In this document: in pieces, positions 53,903 to 61,692 of the stretch
How the letters are laid out: every line of letters begins with the position of its first letter
Numbering within the stretch: the stretch's first letter is position 1
From: CAYRYU01 sp964428355
GTDB taxonomy: Bacteria > Muiribacteriota > Ozemobacteria > Ozemobacterales > Ozemobacteraceae
Direction of reading: 5' to 3'
Length of the DNA: 64,000 bases
NCBI GenBank assembly: GCA_964428355.1
Contig: CAYRYU010000022.1
Span: forward strand, 1 to 64,000
Made by a program: the position numbers and the translations under genes
The notes under the pieces: generated by a model
Database searches by the model: none
What the model was told of the DNA's origin: nothing
What the model saw: only the letters and a program-made list of their open reading frames with translations

Positions 53903-55789
53903 ATGATCAGCGAATACGTCCCGGGAGCAGCCCGAACGGAAAGGTTGCGGCCGTCGGCCGTCCCCTCCTTCAAGAGAATCCTGTTGGTCGCACTCGCGCT
54001 TCTCGGAATGTTCTACATGACCGGGTGCCTCCAATCATCCAAGAAAGTCCTGGGGAATATCCGGGGCAAGGTTTACGACTCCAACGGCCATGTCCTTCGC
54101 GGAGCAGCGGTCGAAGTCTACGGATCGGACCACACGGTCGTGACGGACGAGCTTGGGAGATACCTCATCACCGGGGTCGAACCCGGCTCCCACAAGATCG
54201 TCGCCACCTACGAAGGCCGCTCGGTCGTCAAGGTGTTCGACATTCCACGTGGCTCGACGCTCGAGGGGGCTGACCTCCGGTTCGACGTGATCGACCTCCT
54301 TCCCCCTGTGATCACGGATGTTACCGTTGCCAGCATCACGGAGACCACCGCCACGATCCAGTGGAAGACCGACGAACTCTCGGATTCGATAGTCGATTTC
54401 GCAACCGGCCCGATCGGACTCGGAACCTACACCTTCCTGGCCAGCGACACCGCCATGGTCACGGAACACTCCGTCGAACTGGTCAGTCTTCTTCCGAACC
54501 GGACCTACCATTTCCGCGTCCGTTCGCGGGATTTCGCCGCAAACGAAGGCGTCAGTTCCGACTACCAGTTCATGACCCATTCCGGGGATGCCCCCGCTGT
54601 GGTGTCCGGGTTCGCGATCGTTCCCCCGACCGACATGGAACGTCTGACACTGACATGGTCTCCCAATACGGAAGCGGATCTCGCCGGCTACAACATCTAC
54701 CGGGGCGACCGGAAGGAAGGACCCTTCGCGAAGATCAACGCCGACCCCGTCACCTCGGTCGCCACGTCCGTCTCCTATACGGACGAGGGACTGCTTGTCG
54801 CCTGGAAATACCATTACTATGTTAAAGCGATCGACGTTGCCGGCAACGAAGGCCCGCCTTCATCCACTACTTCCATGCTCACGACCGGTTCCCTCAGCGA
54901 GGACCGGACCTGGTATGCTGCCGAAACCCCCTACATCGTGACCGGGGACATCCGCGTAAGGGGCGGAGCGGTGCTGACGATCGAACCCGGTGTCGAGGTC
55001 AAGTTCACCCAGGCGGATCATTGTCCGGACGTGAACGGTGCGACGATGACCGACCTGATCGTCCAGGGAGGTCTGAACGCCGTGGGAACACCGGAGAGCA
55101 AGGTCGTATTCACCTCGGCGGAGACCTTTCCGAAGAAGGGGAACTGGGGCGGGATCAAGTTCCTCTCGACGGTCGAGGCGGACAACCAGTTGAGGTATGC
55201 GACCATCATGTTCGCGGACACCGGCGTCCGAAGCGAGGGGTCGACTCCCGCGATCGAGAACACCGAGATCGGCTTGTGCGCGATCGGCCTGGACCTGGGT
55301 CTTTCAACGGCATTGAACGTGAAATACAACACGATCAGGGATTGCACGCTGGGCCTCATCACCGCGAACTCGAACATCCGGAACAACCTGTTCATCGACA
55401 ACCAGGTCGGCATCGGAACTTTGGGCGCGGATCAGCTCGAGCACAACACCATCGACTGCCTGGTAGGTGTGGAGGTTGCCTTCGGCACACCAACCATCAA
55501 GAACAACATCATCGCCTACACGGGTTCGGGCCAGGCCATCTATGGAATAAACCAGACGAGCGAGACGGCCACCCCCTCGATCTCGTTCAACGATGTCTAC
55601 AACTTCTCGATCCCGTACAATGGCTTGACGGTCGCAACCGGATCAGGAAACATCGCTTCGGATCCTCTGTTCATCGGAGGCCTTCCCTACGACTACCATC
55701 TCCAGACCACGGCCGACGGCTATGCTTCGAACTCGCCCTGTCTGACGTCGGGTGACGGAGGAGTCCAGATGGGCCGCTACGGCCCCTGA
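53903..55789 (+). CDS. lipoprotein with carboxypeptidase-like, FN3 and beta-helix domains
   Basis: ATG 53903 follows AAGGGGGC; ATG 53876 is also in frame. A lipoprotein signal lies at LLGMFYMTGC. After it comes a carboxypeptidase-regulatory-like domain (GNIRGKVYDSNGHVLRGAAV, about residues 50-130) and two FN3 domains (about 140-330; TATIQWKTDELSDSIVDF, LTLTWSPNTEADLAGYNIYR). A right-handed parallel beta-helix lies at about 350-620 (LRYATIMFADTGV, NTIRDCTLGLI, NNLFIDNQVGIG). Its fold suggests binding of extracellular polysaccharide; no lyase catalytic site is clear. It is 98 bases after the TPR lipoprotein. Confidence 0.85.
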   Translation: MISEYVPGAARTERLRPSAVPSFKRILLVALALLGMFYMTGCLQSSKKVLGNIRGKVYDSNGHVLRGAAVEVYGSDHTVVTDELGRYLITGVEPGSHKIVATYEGRSVVKVFDIPRGSTLEGADLRFDVIDLLPPVITDVTVASITETTATIQWKTDELSDSIVDFATGPIGLGTYTFLASDTAMVTEHSVELVSLLPNRTYHFRVRSRDFAANEGVSSDYQFMTHSGDAPAVVSGFAIVPPTDMERLTLTWSPNTEADLAGYNIYRGDRKEGPFAKINADPVTSVATSVSYTDEGLLVAWKYHYYVKAIDVAGNEGPPSSTTSMLTTGSLSEDRTWYAAETPYIVTGDIRVRGGAVLTIEPGVEVKFTQADHCPDVNGATMTDLIVQGGLNAVGTPESKVVFTSAETFPKKGNWGGIKFLSTVEADNQLRYATIMFADTGVRSEGSTPAIENTEIGLCAIGLDLGLSTALNVKYNTIRDCTLGLITANSNIRNNLFIDNQVGIGTLGADQLEHNTIDCLVGVEVAFGTPTIKNNIIAYTGSGQAIYGINQTSETATPSISFNDVYNFSIPYNGLTVATGSGNIASDPLFIGGLPYDYHLQTTADGYASNSPCLTSGDGGVQMGRYGP

Positions 55790-55795
55790 TGATTT

Positions 55796-55852
55796 GCACT
55801 TTCCCCGAAAGGACCAACCGGGGGTTTTTCATTCCGGGGAATTGGAAAGTGC
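55796..55852. repeat. inverted repeat / bidirectional terminator between convergent genes
   Basis: GCACTTT (55796-55802) with CCCCG (55803-55807) pairs with CGGGG (55835-55839) and AAAGTGC (55846-55852), leaving a 6-base bulge. GGGGGTTTTTC on the plus strand at 55820-55830 lies inside. It separates the beta-helix lipoprotein (+) from the unknown gene (-) and can end transcripts on the plus strand. Its right edge holds the GTGCGGGGTCAA string shared with the aldolase end. Confidence 0.6.
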
Positions 55853-55860
55853 GGGGTCAA
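55844..55860 (-). repeat. string shared by the 3' ends of two minus-strand genes (copy 2)
   Basis: The minus strand reads TTGACCCCGCACTTTCC. It contains the TGA stop codon of the gene ending at 55857, and matches the aldolase end (27525-27540) except for one inserted T. The two genes are unrelated in sequence, so this looks like a dispersed repeat rather than homology. Confidence 0.5.
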
Positions 55861-56579
55861 CCCGCGGAACCGCCGCCACGCGTGGGCTTCTTGGGCGCCT
55901 GGGGGTTGGGGGGCTGTGAATCGGAGGTCTGGAGGAGATAACCCTGTTCGAAAGCACGAATCCAGTGGTTTACCAGTTCTCCGTTCTCCTTGAGGAACTC
56001 CTTGAAGGTCAGCTTTTCCCCTTCCTCGCATTCTTGTTTGTACTGGTCTGTGACATACTGGGTTAGGGGTTCGCGAACCTTCTGGTCGAGGAATGTCCCT
56101 GCCCCGACAAGGAACCGGTGATCGCCAAGCTTCAGGACCCGGGTATACAACAAGGTGCCCTTGACGCTTCCTTCCGAGCCCACGGCCTCCAGGACATCGA
56201 ACTCCTCGCCCTGAAAGACGTCGCGAAGCTTCATAGAATGCTTGGGAACGACGTCCAACACCTGCAAAAGGGTCAGGTAGGTTTCCTGAAGTGCCTTGCA
56301 GATCTGCATCTCCTGAAGGGTGAGGTTTTCCGAATTCCTTTCCAGGAATTCATCCATCAGGCACCGGCCTTCGGCGTCCGAATCGTCGAGGAGAAACCAT
56401 GAGAGGAAGAGGAACTCCTCAGTCGGGTTGAAGGAGTATTCCTCCCCCTCCTGGAGGTCATAGAAGAACTCGAGGGATTCCCCGACCTCCTCCATGAATT
56501 CGTCCTCGAGAACGAAGGTCATGAGTTTGGCGAAGAGATCTCCGAAGATGCTTTTCAGTGATTCGACCTGGGTTTCCAT
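55857..56579 (-). CDS. conserved-looking hypothetical protein, acidic
   Basis: The 240-residue protein starts at ATG 56579 after GAGGGG. It is acidic and helical (LMTFVLEDEFMEEVGESLEFF, DSDAEGRCLMDEFLERN), with a short beta segment at about 118-150 (RDVFQGEEFDVLEAVGSE, LLYTRVLKLGDHRFLVGAG) and a Pro/Gly-rich C-terminal tail. No family is recognised. It is cytoplasmic, with no signal. The next minus-strand gene upstream (MurJ) ends 202 bases away, leaving a gap with short inverted repeats but no gene. Confidence 0.7.
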   Translation of the reverse strand: METQVESLKSIFGDLFAKLMTFVLEDEFMEEVGESLEFFYDLQEGEEYSFNPTEEFLFLSWFLLDDSDAEGRCLMDEFLERNSENLTLQEMQICKALQETYLTLLQVLDVVPKHSMKLRDVFQGEEFDVLEAVGSEGSVKGTLLYTRVLKLGDHRFLVGAGTFLDQKVREPLTQYVTDQYKQECEEGEKLTFKEFLKENGELVNHWIRAFEQGYLLQTSDSQPPNPQAPKKPTRGGGSAG

Positions 56580-56781
56580 GACAACCCCTCGGAAAAATTC
56601 GCCGGAGTTCGCTTCTTTCATCGGTGAAGAGCCCCACACGGCTTCCCCATGGTAACCCTTCCCCCGCTACAAATCAAGCATGGGAAAGGGTCCCCGGATC
56701 ACGGGGCCGGGGTCTGGTCGTAACAAGGGGAGTTGGGTCCGACAGCAATTCCGGGGCAAAGAACCGACGGTGAAATCGAGG

Positions 56782-58398
56782 TCATCTCCTGATCCGGATT
56801 TTCCGGAGAAGCATGTCGAGCGATCTCCCGACCTCGGAAATTCCGACGAGGGCGGCGGCCACGAAAAGGACCAGCAAACCCGCCAGGGTCGAAACCCCAA
56901 GGGCTGCCAGAGACCCCGCGAGATGTCCCAGACCCGCATTCGCGATCGCCCCCGACACGACCGGATGGACCAGGTTGCAAGTCCACGCGGCAAGTGCCGA
57001 GACCGTCAGGGTCTTTCCGATCTGGGCTCCCAGCCCGAAGCCCGAGAAGCCTCCGAGCCGCCTTCCCAGCAGAAGGAAAAGGAACAGGGCGTTGACAGCC
57101 GCCGCGACCGATGAACCGAGCGCAAGACCCCAGTATCCGCAAGGCTTGATGAGGGCAAGGTTGAGAAGGATGTTCACGATGACCGAGGCGAAACTGGCCC
57201 GGACCGGAACCTTCGTTTCACCAAGCGCGTAACAGGCGGGGCCCAGAACCTTTATGAGGGAGAAGAAGAAGAGGCCGACCGCATATGCCTGCAAGGCGAG
57301 GGCGGTGGCGGCGGTATCGGAAGCGGTGAACCTCCCGTGTTCGAAGAGGATCCCGATCGCGGGCCGTGCAAGTGCGATCAAAAAGAGACTCGAGGAGATG
57401 TTGATGAAGGCCGTCAGCTTGATCGAGGAGGCAACCGTGGCCGCCATATCCTTCATCTCCCCGGATGCGGCCTGTCGGGAAACGACCGGAAGCGTTGCCT
57501 GCGCGATCGCGACCCCGAAGATTCCAAGGGGCAACTGCATCAGGCGGAATGCGTAGTTCAACCAGGAGACCGCGCCTTCCCCCTGCGATGTTGCAAGGAT
57601 GGTGCTCACGGCAACGTTGATCTGCGTGGCCGCGAGACCGATCGTTCCTGGAAGGATCAGTTTCCCGATCCGGTTCAAACCCGGATCGCGGAAATCCACT
57701 TCCCAGGCCGCGTGGTATCCGTGCCGAAAAAGTGCCGGAAGCTGCGCAACGAGCTGGAGGATTCCTCCAAGCATGGCCCCGACGGCCATCCCCACGATCG
57801 GGGGCCAGCCCCATCCTTCCGCTATCGGGCAAAGGGTGAAGCCCGCAACTATCATCGCGAGATTGAGAAAAACAGGCGCGATCGCAGGCACGAAGAATTC
57901 CCCGAGCGAGTTGAGTATTCCCATCGCGATAGCCGCCAGCGAAATGACCAGGAGAAACGGGAACATGATGCGGGTCATCAGTACCGTGATCTCGGCTTTT
58001 CCCGGAACTGATGCGAAATCGGGGGCAAGGAGGGCGACCAGGAGGGGTGACAACGCGATCCCGGCAAGGGTGATGGCTCCGACAACGAGAAGGAGGGAAG
58101 AGAAAGTCAGGTTCGTGAGCCGGAAGGCCGAATTTTTTCCCTGCTTCGTGAGGACGGAATTGAAGGTGGGCACGAATGCCGAGCTCATCGCACCCTCGGC
58201 GAAGAGGTCGCGGAGAAGGTTGGGGATCCGGAATGCGACATTGAATGCATCGGTCCAGGTTCCTGCCCCGAAAACGTATGCGAAGGTCTGTTCCCTCACC
58301 AACCCCGCGATTCGGCTGAGGAAGGTTGCGGCTCCCATGACCGCGGCGGAACGCGCTACCGAGGTCCCTGTCGCGGGTTTTCCCGGTGTCCCAGACAT
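56782..58398 (-). CDS. murJ: MurJ lipid II flippase
   Basis: MurJ moves lipid II across the inner membrane for peptidoglycan synthesis. The N-terminal segment VMGAATFLSRIAGLVREQTF then FGAGTWTDAFNVAFRIPNLLRDLFAEGAMSSAF is the family hallmark, and the whole protein is hydrophobic with about 14 membrane helices. ATG 58398 gives 538 residues; an in-frame TTG at 58494 would add a 32-residue Ala/Gly/Pro-rich extension and is less plausible. It lies downstream of the channel gene on the same strand. Confidence 0.93.
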   Translation of the reverse strand: MSGTPGKPATGTSVARSAAVMGAATFLSRIAGLVREQTFAYVFGAGTWTDAFNVAFRIPNLLRDLFAEGAMSSAFVPTFNSVLTKQGKNSAFRLTNLTFSSLLLVVGAITLAGIALSPLLVALLAPDFASVPGKAEITVLMTRIMFPFLLVISLAAIAMGILNSLGEFFVPAIAPVFLNLAMIVAGFTLCPIAEGWGWPPIVGMAVGAMLGGILQLVAQLPALFRHGYHAAWEVDFRDPGLNRIGKLILPGTIGLAATQINVAVSTILATSQGEGAVSWLNYAFRLMQLPLGIFGVAIAQATLPVVSRQAASGEMKDMAATVASSIKLTAFINISSSLFLIALARPAIGILFEHGRFTASDTAATALALQAYAVGLFFFSLIKVLGPACYALGETKVPVRASFASVIVNILLNLALIKPCGYWGLALGSSVAAAVNALFLFLLLGRRLGGFSGFGLGAQIGKTLTVSALAAWTCNLVHPVVSGAIANAGLGHLAGSLAALGVSTLAGLLVLFVAAALVGISEVGRSLDMLLRKIRIRR

Positions 58399-58515
58399 CG
58401 CGGACCCGGCGGTTTCCGCTGACGGGGCGGATTGCGCAGCACCGCCGGCCCCTACCCCGGGGCTTCCCGCGATTGGGGGTTCTGAAGGAGCCAACTCAGG
58501 AACCCGTTTCCCAGG

Positions 58516-59955
58516 TCATGAGGGAGCGACGGGCCCGATGACGAGCAGCTCGTCATCGGCCAGGAGAATGCGGGACCGCGGGTTTACGATCAACTCCGCC
58601 CCCTTCGGCCGGACGCCGACCAGAAGAATTCCATGTCGAGAATGGAGATCATGGAGGGCCTTCTCTACCGGCATCCCGACCAGTTCGGGGTTGATCGGCT
58701 GGAATGCAAGAGCATTCCCTTCCTGGTTCGTGAGGAGGTCCTTGAAGAAGCCGAGGAATCCCTGATGCATGGCGACCCTGGCGAGAAGACGGCCGGAAAT
58801 GTCGCCCTGGACGACGACATCTTCGACTCCACCCATTTTCAGGTGGGCGGAATACTCCTCGTTGTACAACTCCGCGGATGTGTGGATCCCGGGATTGAGT
58901 CTCTCGATGGTAAGTGCAGCGAGGATGGTGCGGGCATCGATGTCCTCGGTGGACCTGTTGTGTCCCGCTTCTGAAAGGATTATCGCTATCCGGGCCCTGT
59001 TCACGCTGGCCTTTTTCAGCGTTTCGACCTTGGTGAAGTCCTCCTTGAGGACGCTGATGCAGTCGGTCCTGACCCCCCGGTTCTTGAGCTCGTCGATGTC
59101 GGCGTGTTCGGAAACGAGAAGGATCTCGGTTCCGGAAAATCCTTTTTCGCTCAGGAACTCCGTGACGAGTATCGCCACCTTCGAACTGAAACCGCAGATC
59201 ACGATATGGTCCGTCATTTCCTCGGGATTTGGGTGTTTCGACATCGCGCTCTCCTTGAGCTTGTCAATCATCAGGGCGGAGAATGCACCGGTCAGCATGG
59301 CGAAAGCCCCCATGCCGAACAGGAGAAGAAGGGTGAAGATGATCTTCCCGCCGAAAGATTTTGGGTAGTCGGCATACTCTCCGGCAAGAAGGGAGAACAG
59401 GGCTTTCCAGAAAGCATCGGACGAGGACTGGAGCTTTTCATCAACACCCACCTCGAACTGGGCGAGGCCCTCGGCCCCGAAAATGACGGCGAAGATGATG
59501 AACCCGATGAGGATTCCATACTCCAGGATCCTCGTCTCGAAAATCGCACCCAAATTGGACATCCTTCGCTGGAGGATGGTTCCCATGGAAAAGATCCTCA
59601 AAAGGCGGGCTATCCGGAAAACCCGGCCCACCCGGAAGATCCTCAGCATCGGAATGACCGCGATCACGTCTATCCAGAAGCTGCCCAGGAAGGAGCGCGT
59701 TGAGGCGGAGACGAGCCACCGCAGGGTGAGTTCGATTACGAAGAAGAATGTTATGAACTCGTTCAGGAACTCGACTGCAAGCAATGCTTCGGGGGAAAGT
59801 CCGATCATGTACTCGATGAAGATGAGTAGTACCGATGCCAGGATCAGGATGACGACCAGTGCCCCGAAAACGGGTGAATCGACGAGCTTCCTTATCTGGG
59901 GGAACCTTCTCCGCTCGACGAAAGCCGTTTGCATCGTGGTTTGAGGCACTGGCAT
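58516..59955 (-). CDS. voltage-sensor cation channel with RCK (TrkA-N/TrkA-C) domains and atypical selectivity filter
   Basis: Residues 1-235 have six membrane helices. S4 has Arg at 105, 108, 111, 114, 117 and 120 (RIFRVGRVFRIARLLR), the spacing of a voltage sensor. The pore segment reads AFWKALFSLLAGEYADYP (181-198) before helix S6. The flanking AFW and YP positions match potassium channels but the filter TVGYG is replaced by LAGEY, so ion selectivity is uncertain. A RCK N domain begins at about residue 248 (HIVICGFSSKVAILV; a degenerate GxGxxG). A TrkA-C-like domain ends the protein. ATG 59955 has no strong ribosome site. Confidence 0.85.
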   Translation of the reverse strand: MPVPQTTMQTAFVERRRFPQIRKLVDSPVFGALVVILILASVLLIFIEYMIGLSPEALLAVEFLNEFITFFFVIELTLRWLVSASTRSFLGSFWIDVIAVIPMLRIFRVGRVFRIARLLRIFSMGTILQRRMSNLGAIFETRILEYGILIGFIIFAVIFGAEGLAQFEVGVDEKLQSSSDAFWKALFSLLAGEYADYPKSFGGKIIFTLLLLFGMGAFAMLTGAFSALMIDKLKESAMSKHPNPEEMTDHIVICGFSSKVAILVTEFLSEKGFSGTEILLVSEHADIDELKNRGVRTDCISVLKEDFTKVETLKKASVNRARIAIILSEAGHNRSTEDIDARTILAALTIERLNPGIHTSAELYNEEYSAHLKMGGVEDVVVQGDISGRLLARVAMHQGFLGFFKDLLTNQEGNALAFQPINPELVGMPVEKALHDLHSRHGILLVGVRPKGAELIVNPRSRILLADDELLVIGPVAPS

Positions 59956-60009
59956 ATCAGGGCCGATTCTAGTTCATCCCTCTCCCGAAAGCAAGGCGGA
60001 AAAAAAGGC

Positions 60010-60038
60010 TTGCATTATCGCAATTTGTGAGAGACAAT
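60010..60038 (+). promoter_or_regulatory. tentative promoter upstream of the RRM gene
   Basis: TTGCAT (60010-60015) and GACAAT (60033-60038) are 17 bases apart, about 70 bases before ATG 60110. Both boxes are weak matches, so this is only a candidate. Confidence 0.3.
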
Positions 60039-60109
60039 GTATGCATCATCTCAAGGAGCGCCAGCCGAACGGTTTTGATGCTCCGCAGTTCATGTCCTGG
60101 AGGAGAATC

Positions 60110-60373
60110 ATGTCCATAAAAGTTTTCGTCGGTAACCTTCCTTTTTCCGTTGATGATCAGCGTTTGAAGACGGAATTCAGCCGCTTCGGTGCGGTCGAGT
60201 CCGCCAAGATCGTGACCGACAAGCACACCGGCCGCTCCCGCGGTTACGGGTTCGTGGAGTTCGCCGATCAGGCTTCCGCCGAAGCTTCCATCCAAGGGAT
60301 GAACTCCCAGCCGATGGATGGCCGCAACCTGACCGTCAATCTGGCAAAGACCCAAAACGAAAACCGCGGATAA
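60110..60373 (+). CDS. small RNA-binding protein with one RRM domain
   Basis: The 87-residue product starts at ATG 60110 after GGAGGAGAATC. RNP2 is VFVGNLPF and RNP1 is RGYGFVEF, and the whole protein is one RRM with a short Asn/Arg tail. Bacterial single-RRM proteins of this type, known from cyanobacteria and others, bind single-stranded RNA and often respond to cold. It is followed by a strong terminator, so it is monocistronic. Confidence 0.93.
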   Translation: MSIKVFVGNLPFSVDDQRLKTEFSRFGAVESAKIVTDKHTGRSRGYGFVEFADQASAEASIQGMNSQPMDGRNLTVNLAKTQNENRG

Positions 60374-60393
60374 ACCCTTTCGGGGTTGATCCG

Positions 60394-60435
60394 ATTTCCT
60401 TCCCGGAAGCATCCGGAAAGGAAATGGCGGTTTTT
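60394..60435 (+). terminator. intrinsic terminator after the RRM gene
   Basis: ATTTCCTTCCCGG and CCGGAAAGGAAAT pair over 13 positions with one mismatch and a 6-base loop, followed by GGCGGTTTTT, about 20 bases past the RRM stop. It isolates the RRM gene from the YkgJ gene that follows. Confidence 0.8.
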
Positions 60436-60496
60436 GGTGACCCTTTTCCGCCCTTGATCCAGCCGCATTTTGAGCTGGATCCCGGGCGGAGGGGTT

Positions 60497-61186
60497 ATGG
60501 GATCGAGAATGTCCGTCAATCAGCCTCTCCTGGACAAGATCCGGGAAAAGGTTGATCGGCATTTCGAGGTTCTCTTCAAGAGAATCCTTACCGCTTCGGC
60601 GGAGTATGGTGTTTTCGGGATTTCGCTCCTCGAAAAACTCCATAACGAGCTTCCCCGAACCGAGTGCGAGAATTGTGGCCGTTGTTGCAACGCGATCTCC
60701 ATTTTCTCCATCGAGTATCATCATGTCATCCGGGAATTGATGGCCCGGAAAGACCCCGGAGACCTCCGAAGGAAGATCCAGACTGCGCTCCGTTTCGAGC
60801 CTCGCATGGCGGAGGTGGAGGGCGAGTTCCGCCTCCGATGCGCCTTTCGGGATGACGAAAACCGGGTCTGCCGCATTCACCCTTTCCGACCCTTTGCCTG
60901 CCGCCTTTTCGGCCTCAGGCATGACGACGGGACCAGGGAATGCGAAAAGGTGCGGGAAATGAACCCCGGATCCTCGATAACGGACTCTGCCAGGGAAGCC
61001 CTGCAGGCGAGAATTCTCGATATCGCCGAATCCCATGAGGTGGAACCAGGCAGGGCGATAGGCTTTTTCCCGCTCGAGTTCTGGCTTTTCCGATTCGCCC
61101 TTGGCCCGGGAGCGGCACTGGAAATCTACCGCGAGATTCTCGTTCCCGCATCGACCCCTCTCACGAGGTTTTGGCGAAAAAGCTGA
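60497..61186 (+). CDS. YkgJ-like cysteine cluster protein
   Basis: This second family member has CENCGRCCNAISIF at about residue 55 and CRIHPFRPFACRLF near the middle. It is longer than the 11204-11773 copy, with an N-terminal helical extension (LLDKIREKVDRHFEVLFKRIL) and a longer C-terminal part (229 residues in total). ATG 60497 is preceded by GGAGG and is preferred; TTG 60470 is an alternative. The cysteine cluster is presumed to bind zinc or Fe-S. Precedes the AOR genes by 81 bases. Confidence 0.85.
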   Translation: MGSRMSVNQPLLDKIREKVDRHFEVLFKRILTASAEYGVFGISLLEKLHNELPRTECENCGRCCNAISIFSIEYHHVIRELMARKDPGDLRRKIQTALRFEPRMAEVEGEFRLRCAFRDDENRVCRIHPFRPFACRLFGLRHDDGTRECEKVREMNPGSSITDSAREALQARILDIAESHEVEPGRAIGFFPLEFWLFRFALGPGAALEIYREILVPASTPLTRFWRKS

Positions 61187-61267
61187 ACCTTTGCTCCGTT
61201 CCGGGGGTTTGAAATTCGGTATTCAGATGGTATCATTGAAAACCAATCTGTCCGAAGGGGGAAGGGC

Positions 61268-61690
61268 ATGGGAAAACTCCTGAGGGTCATCAACCGTGAA
61301 CAATGCATCGGTTGCTATAGCTGCATGTATGCCTGCAGCCGGACCTGGTTCAAAGCGATCACGGCGGAAAAGGCCGCCCTCCGGGTCAGGAATTACGCAG
61401 GCATGGAAGGGGCCTTCTCCATCCGTCCCTGTTACGGCTGTCTCGTCCCGGACTGCGCCGGAGCCTGCCCGACCAAGGCACTCTTCGCCCGCGAAGGGGG
61501 CGGGGTCCAGCTCGATCCCGCGAAGTGCATCCATTGCGGGAAATGCGTCAAGGCATGCGTTCCAAAAGCCCTCCAATGGGATGCCGAAAAGAGACTTCCC
61601 ATCACCTGTCGTCACTGCGGCGTTTGCGTCCAGTTCTGTCCGAACCAGGTCATCACCATGGTCGAGCAGCCCGCAAAAGGAGGACAATAG
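61268..61690 (+). CDS. four-cluster ferredoxin-type iron-sulfur protein (AOR partner)
   Basis: The 140-residue protein has four 4Fe-4S motifs: CIGCYSCMYAC, CYGCLVPDCAGACP, CIHCGKCVKACV and CRHCGVCVQFCP. This is the layout of HycB/DmsB-type electron-transfer subunits. It lies directly before the AOR gene (stop three bases before ATG) and probably shuttles electrons from aldehyde oxidation to other acceptors. ATG 61268 follows GGGGAAGG. Confidence 0.93.
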   Translation: MGKLLRVINREQCIGCYSCMYACSRTWFKAITAEKAALRVRNYAGMEGAFSIRPCYGCLVPDCAGACPTKALFAREGGGVQLDPAKCIHCGKCVKACVPKALQWDAEKRLPITCRHCGVCVQFCPNQVITMVEQPAKGGQ

Positions 61691-61692
61691 CC

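Noticed and set aside
60041..60109. Longer N-terminus for the RRM protein from the upstream in-frame start
   Set aside because: The strong GGAGGAG directly before ATG 60110 and the RRM domain boundary favour the shorter product.
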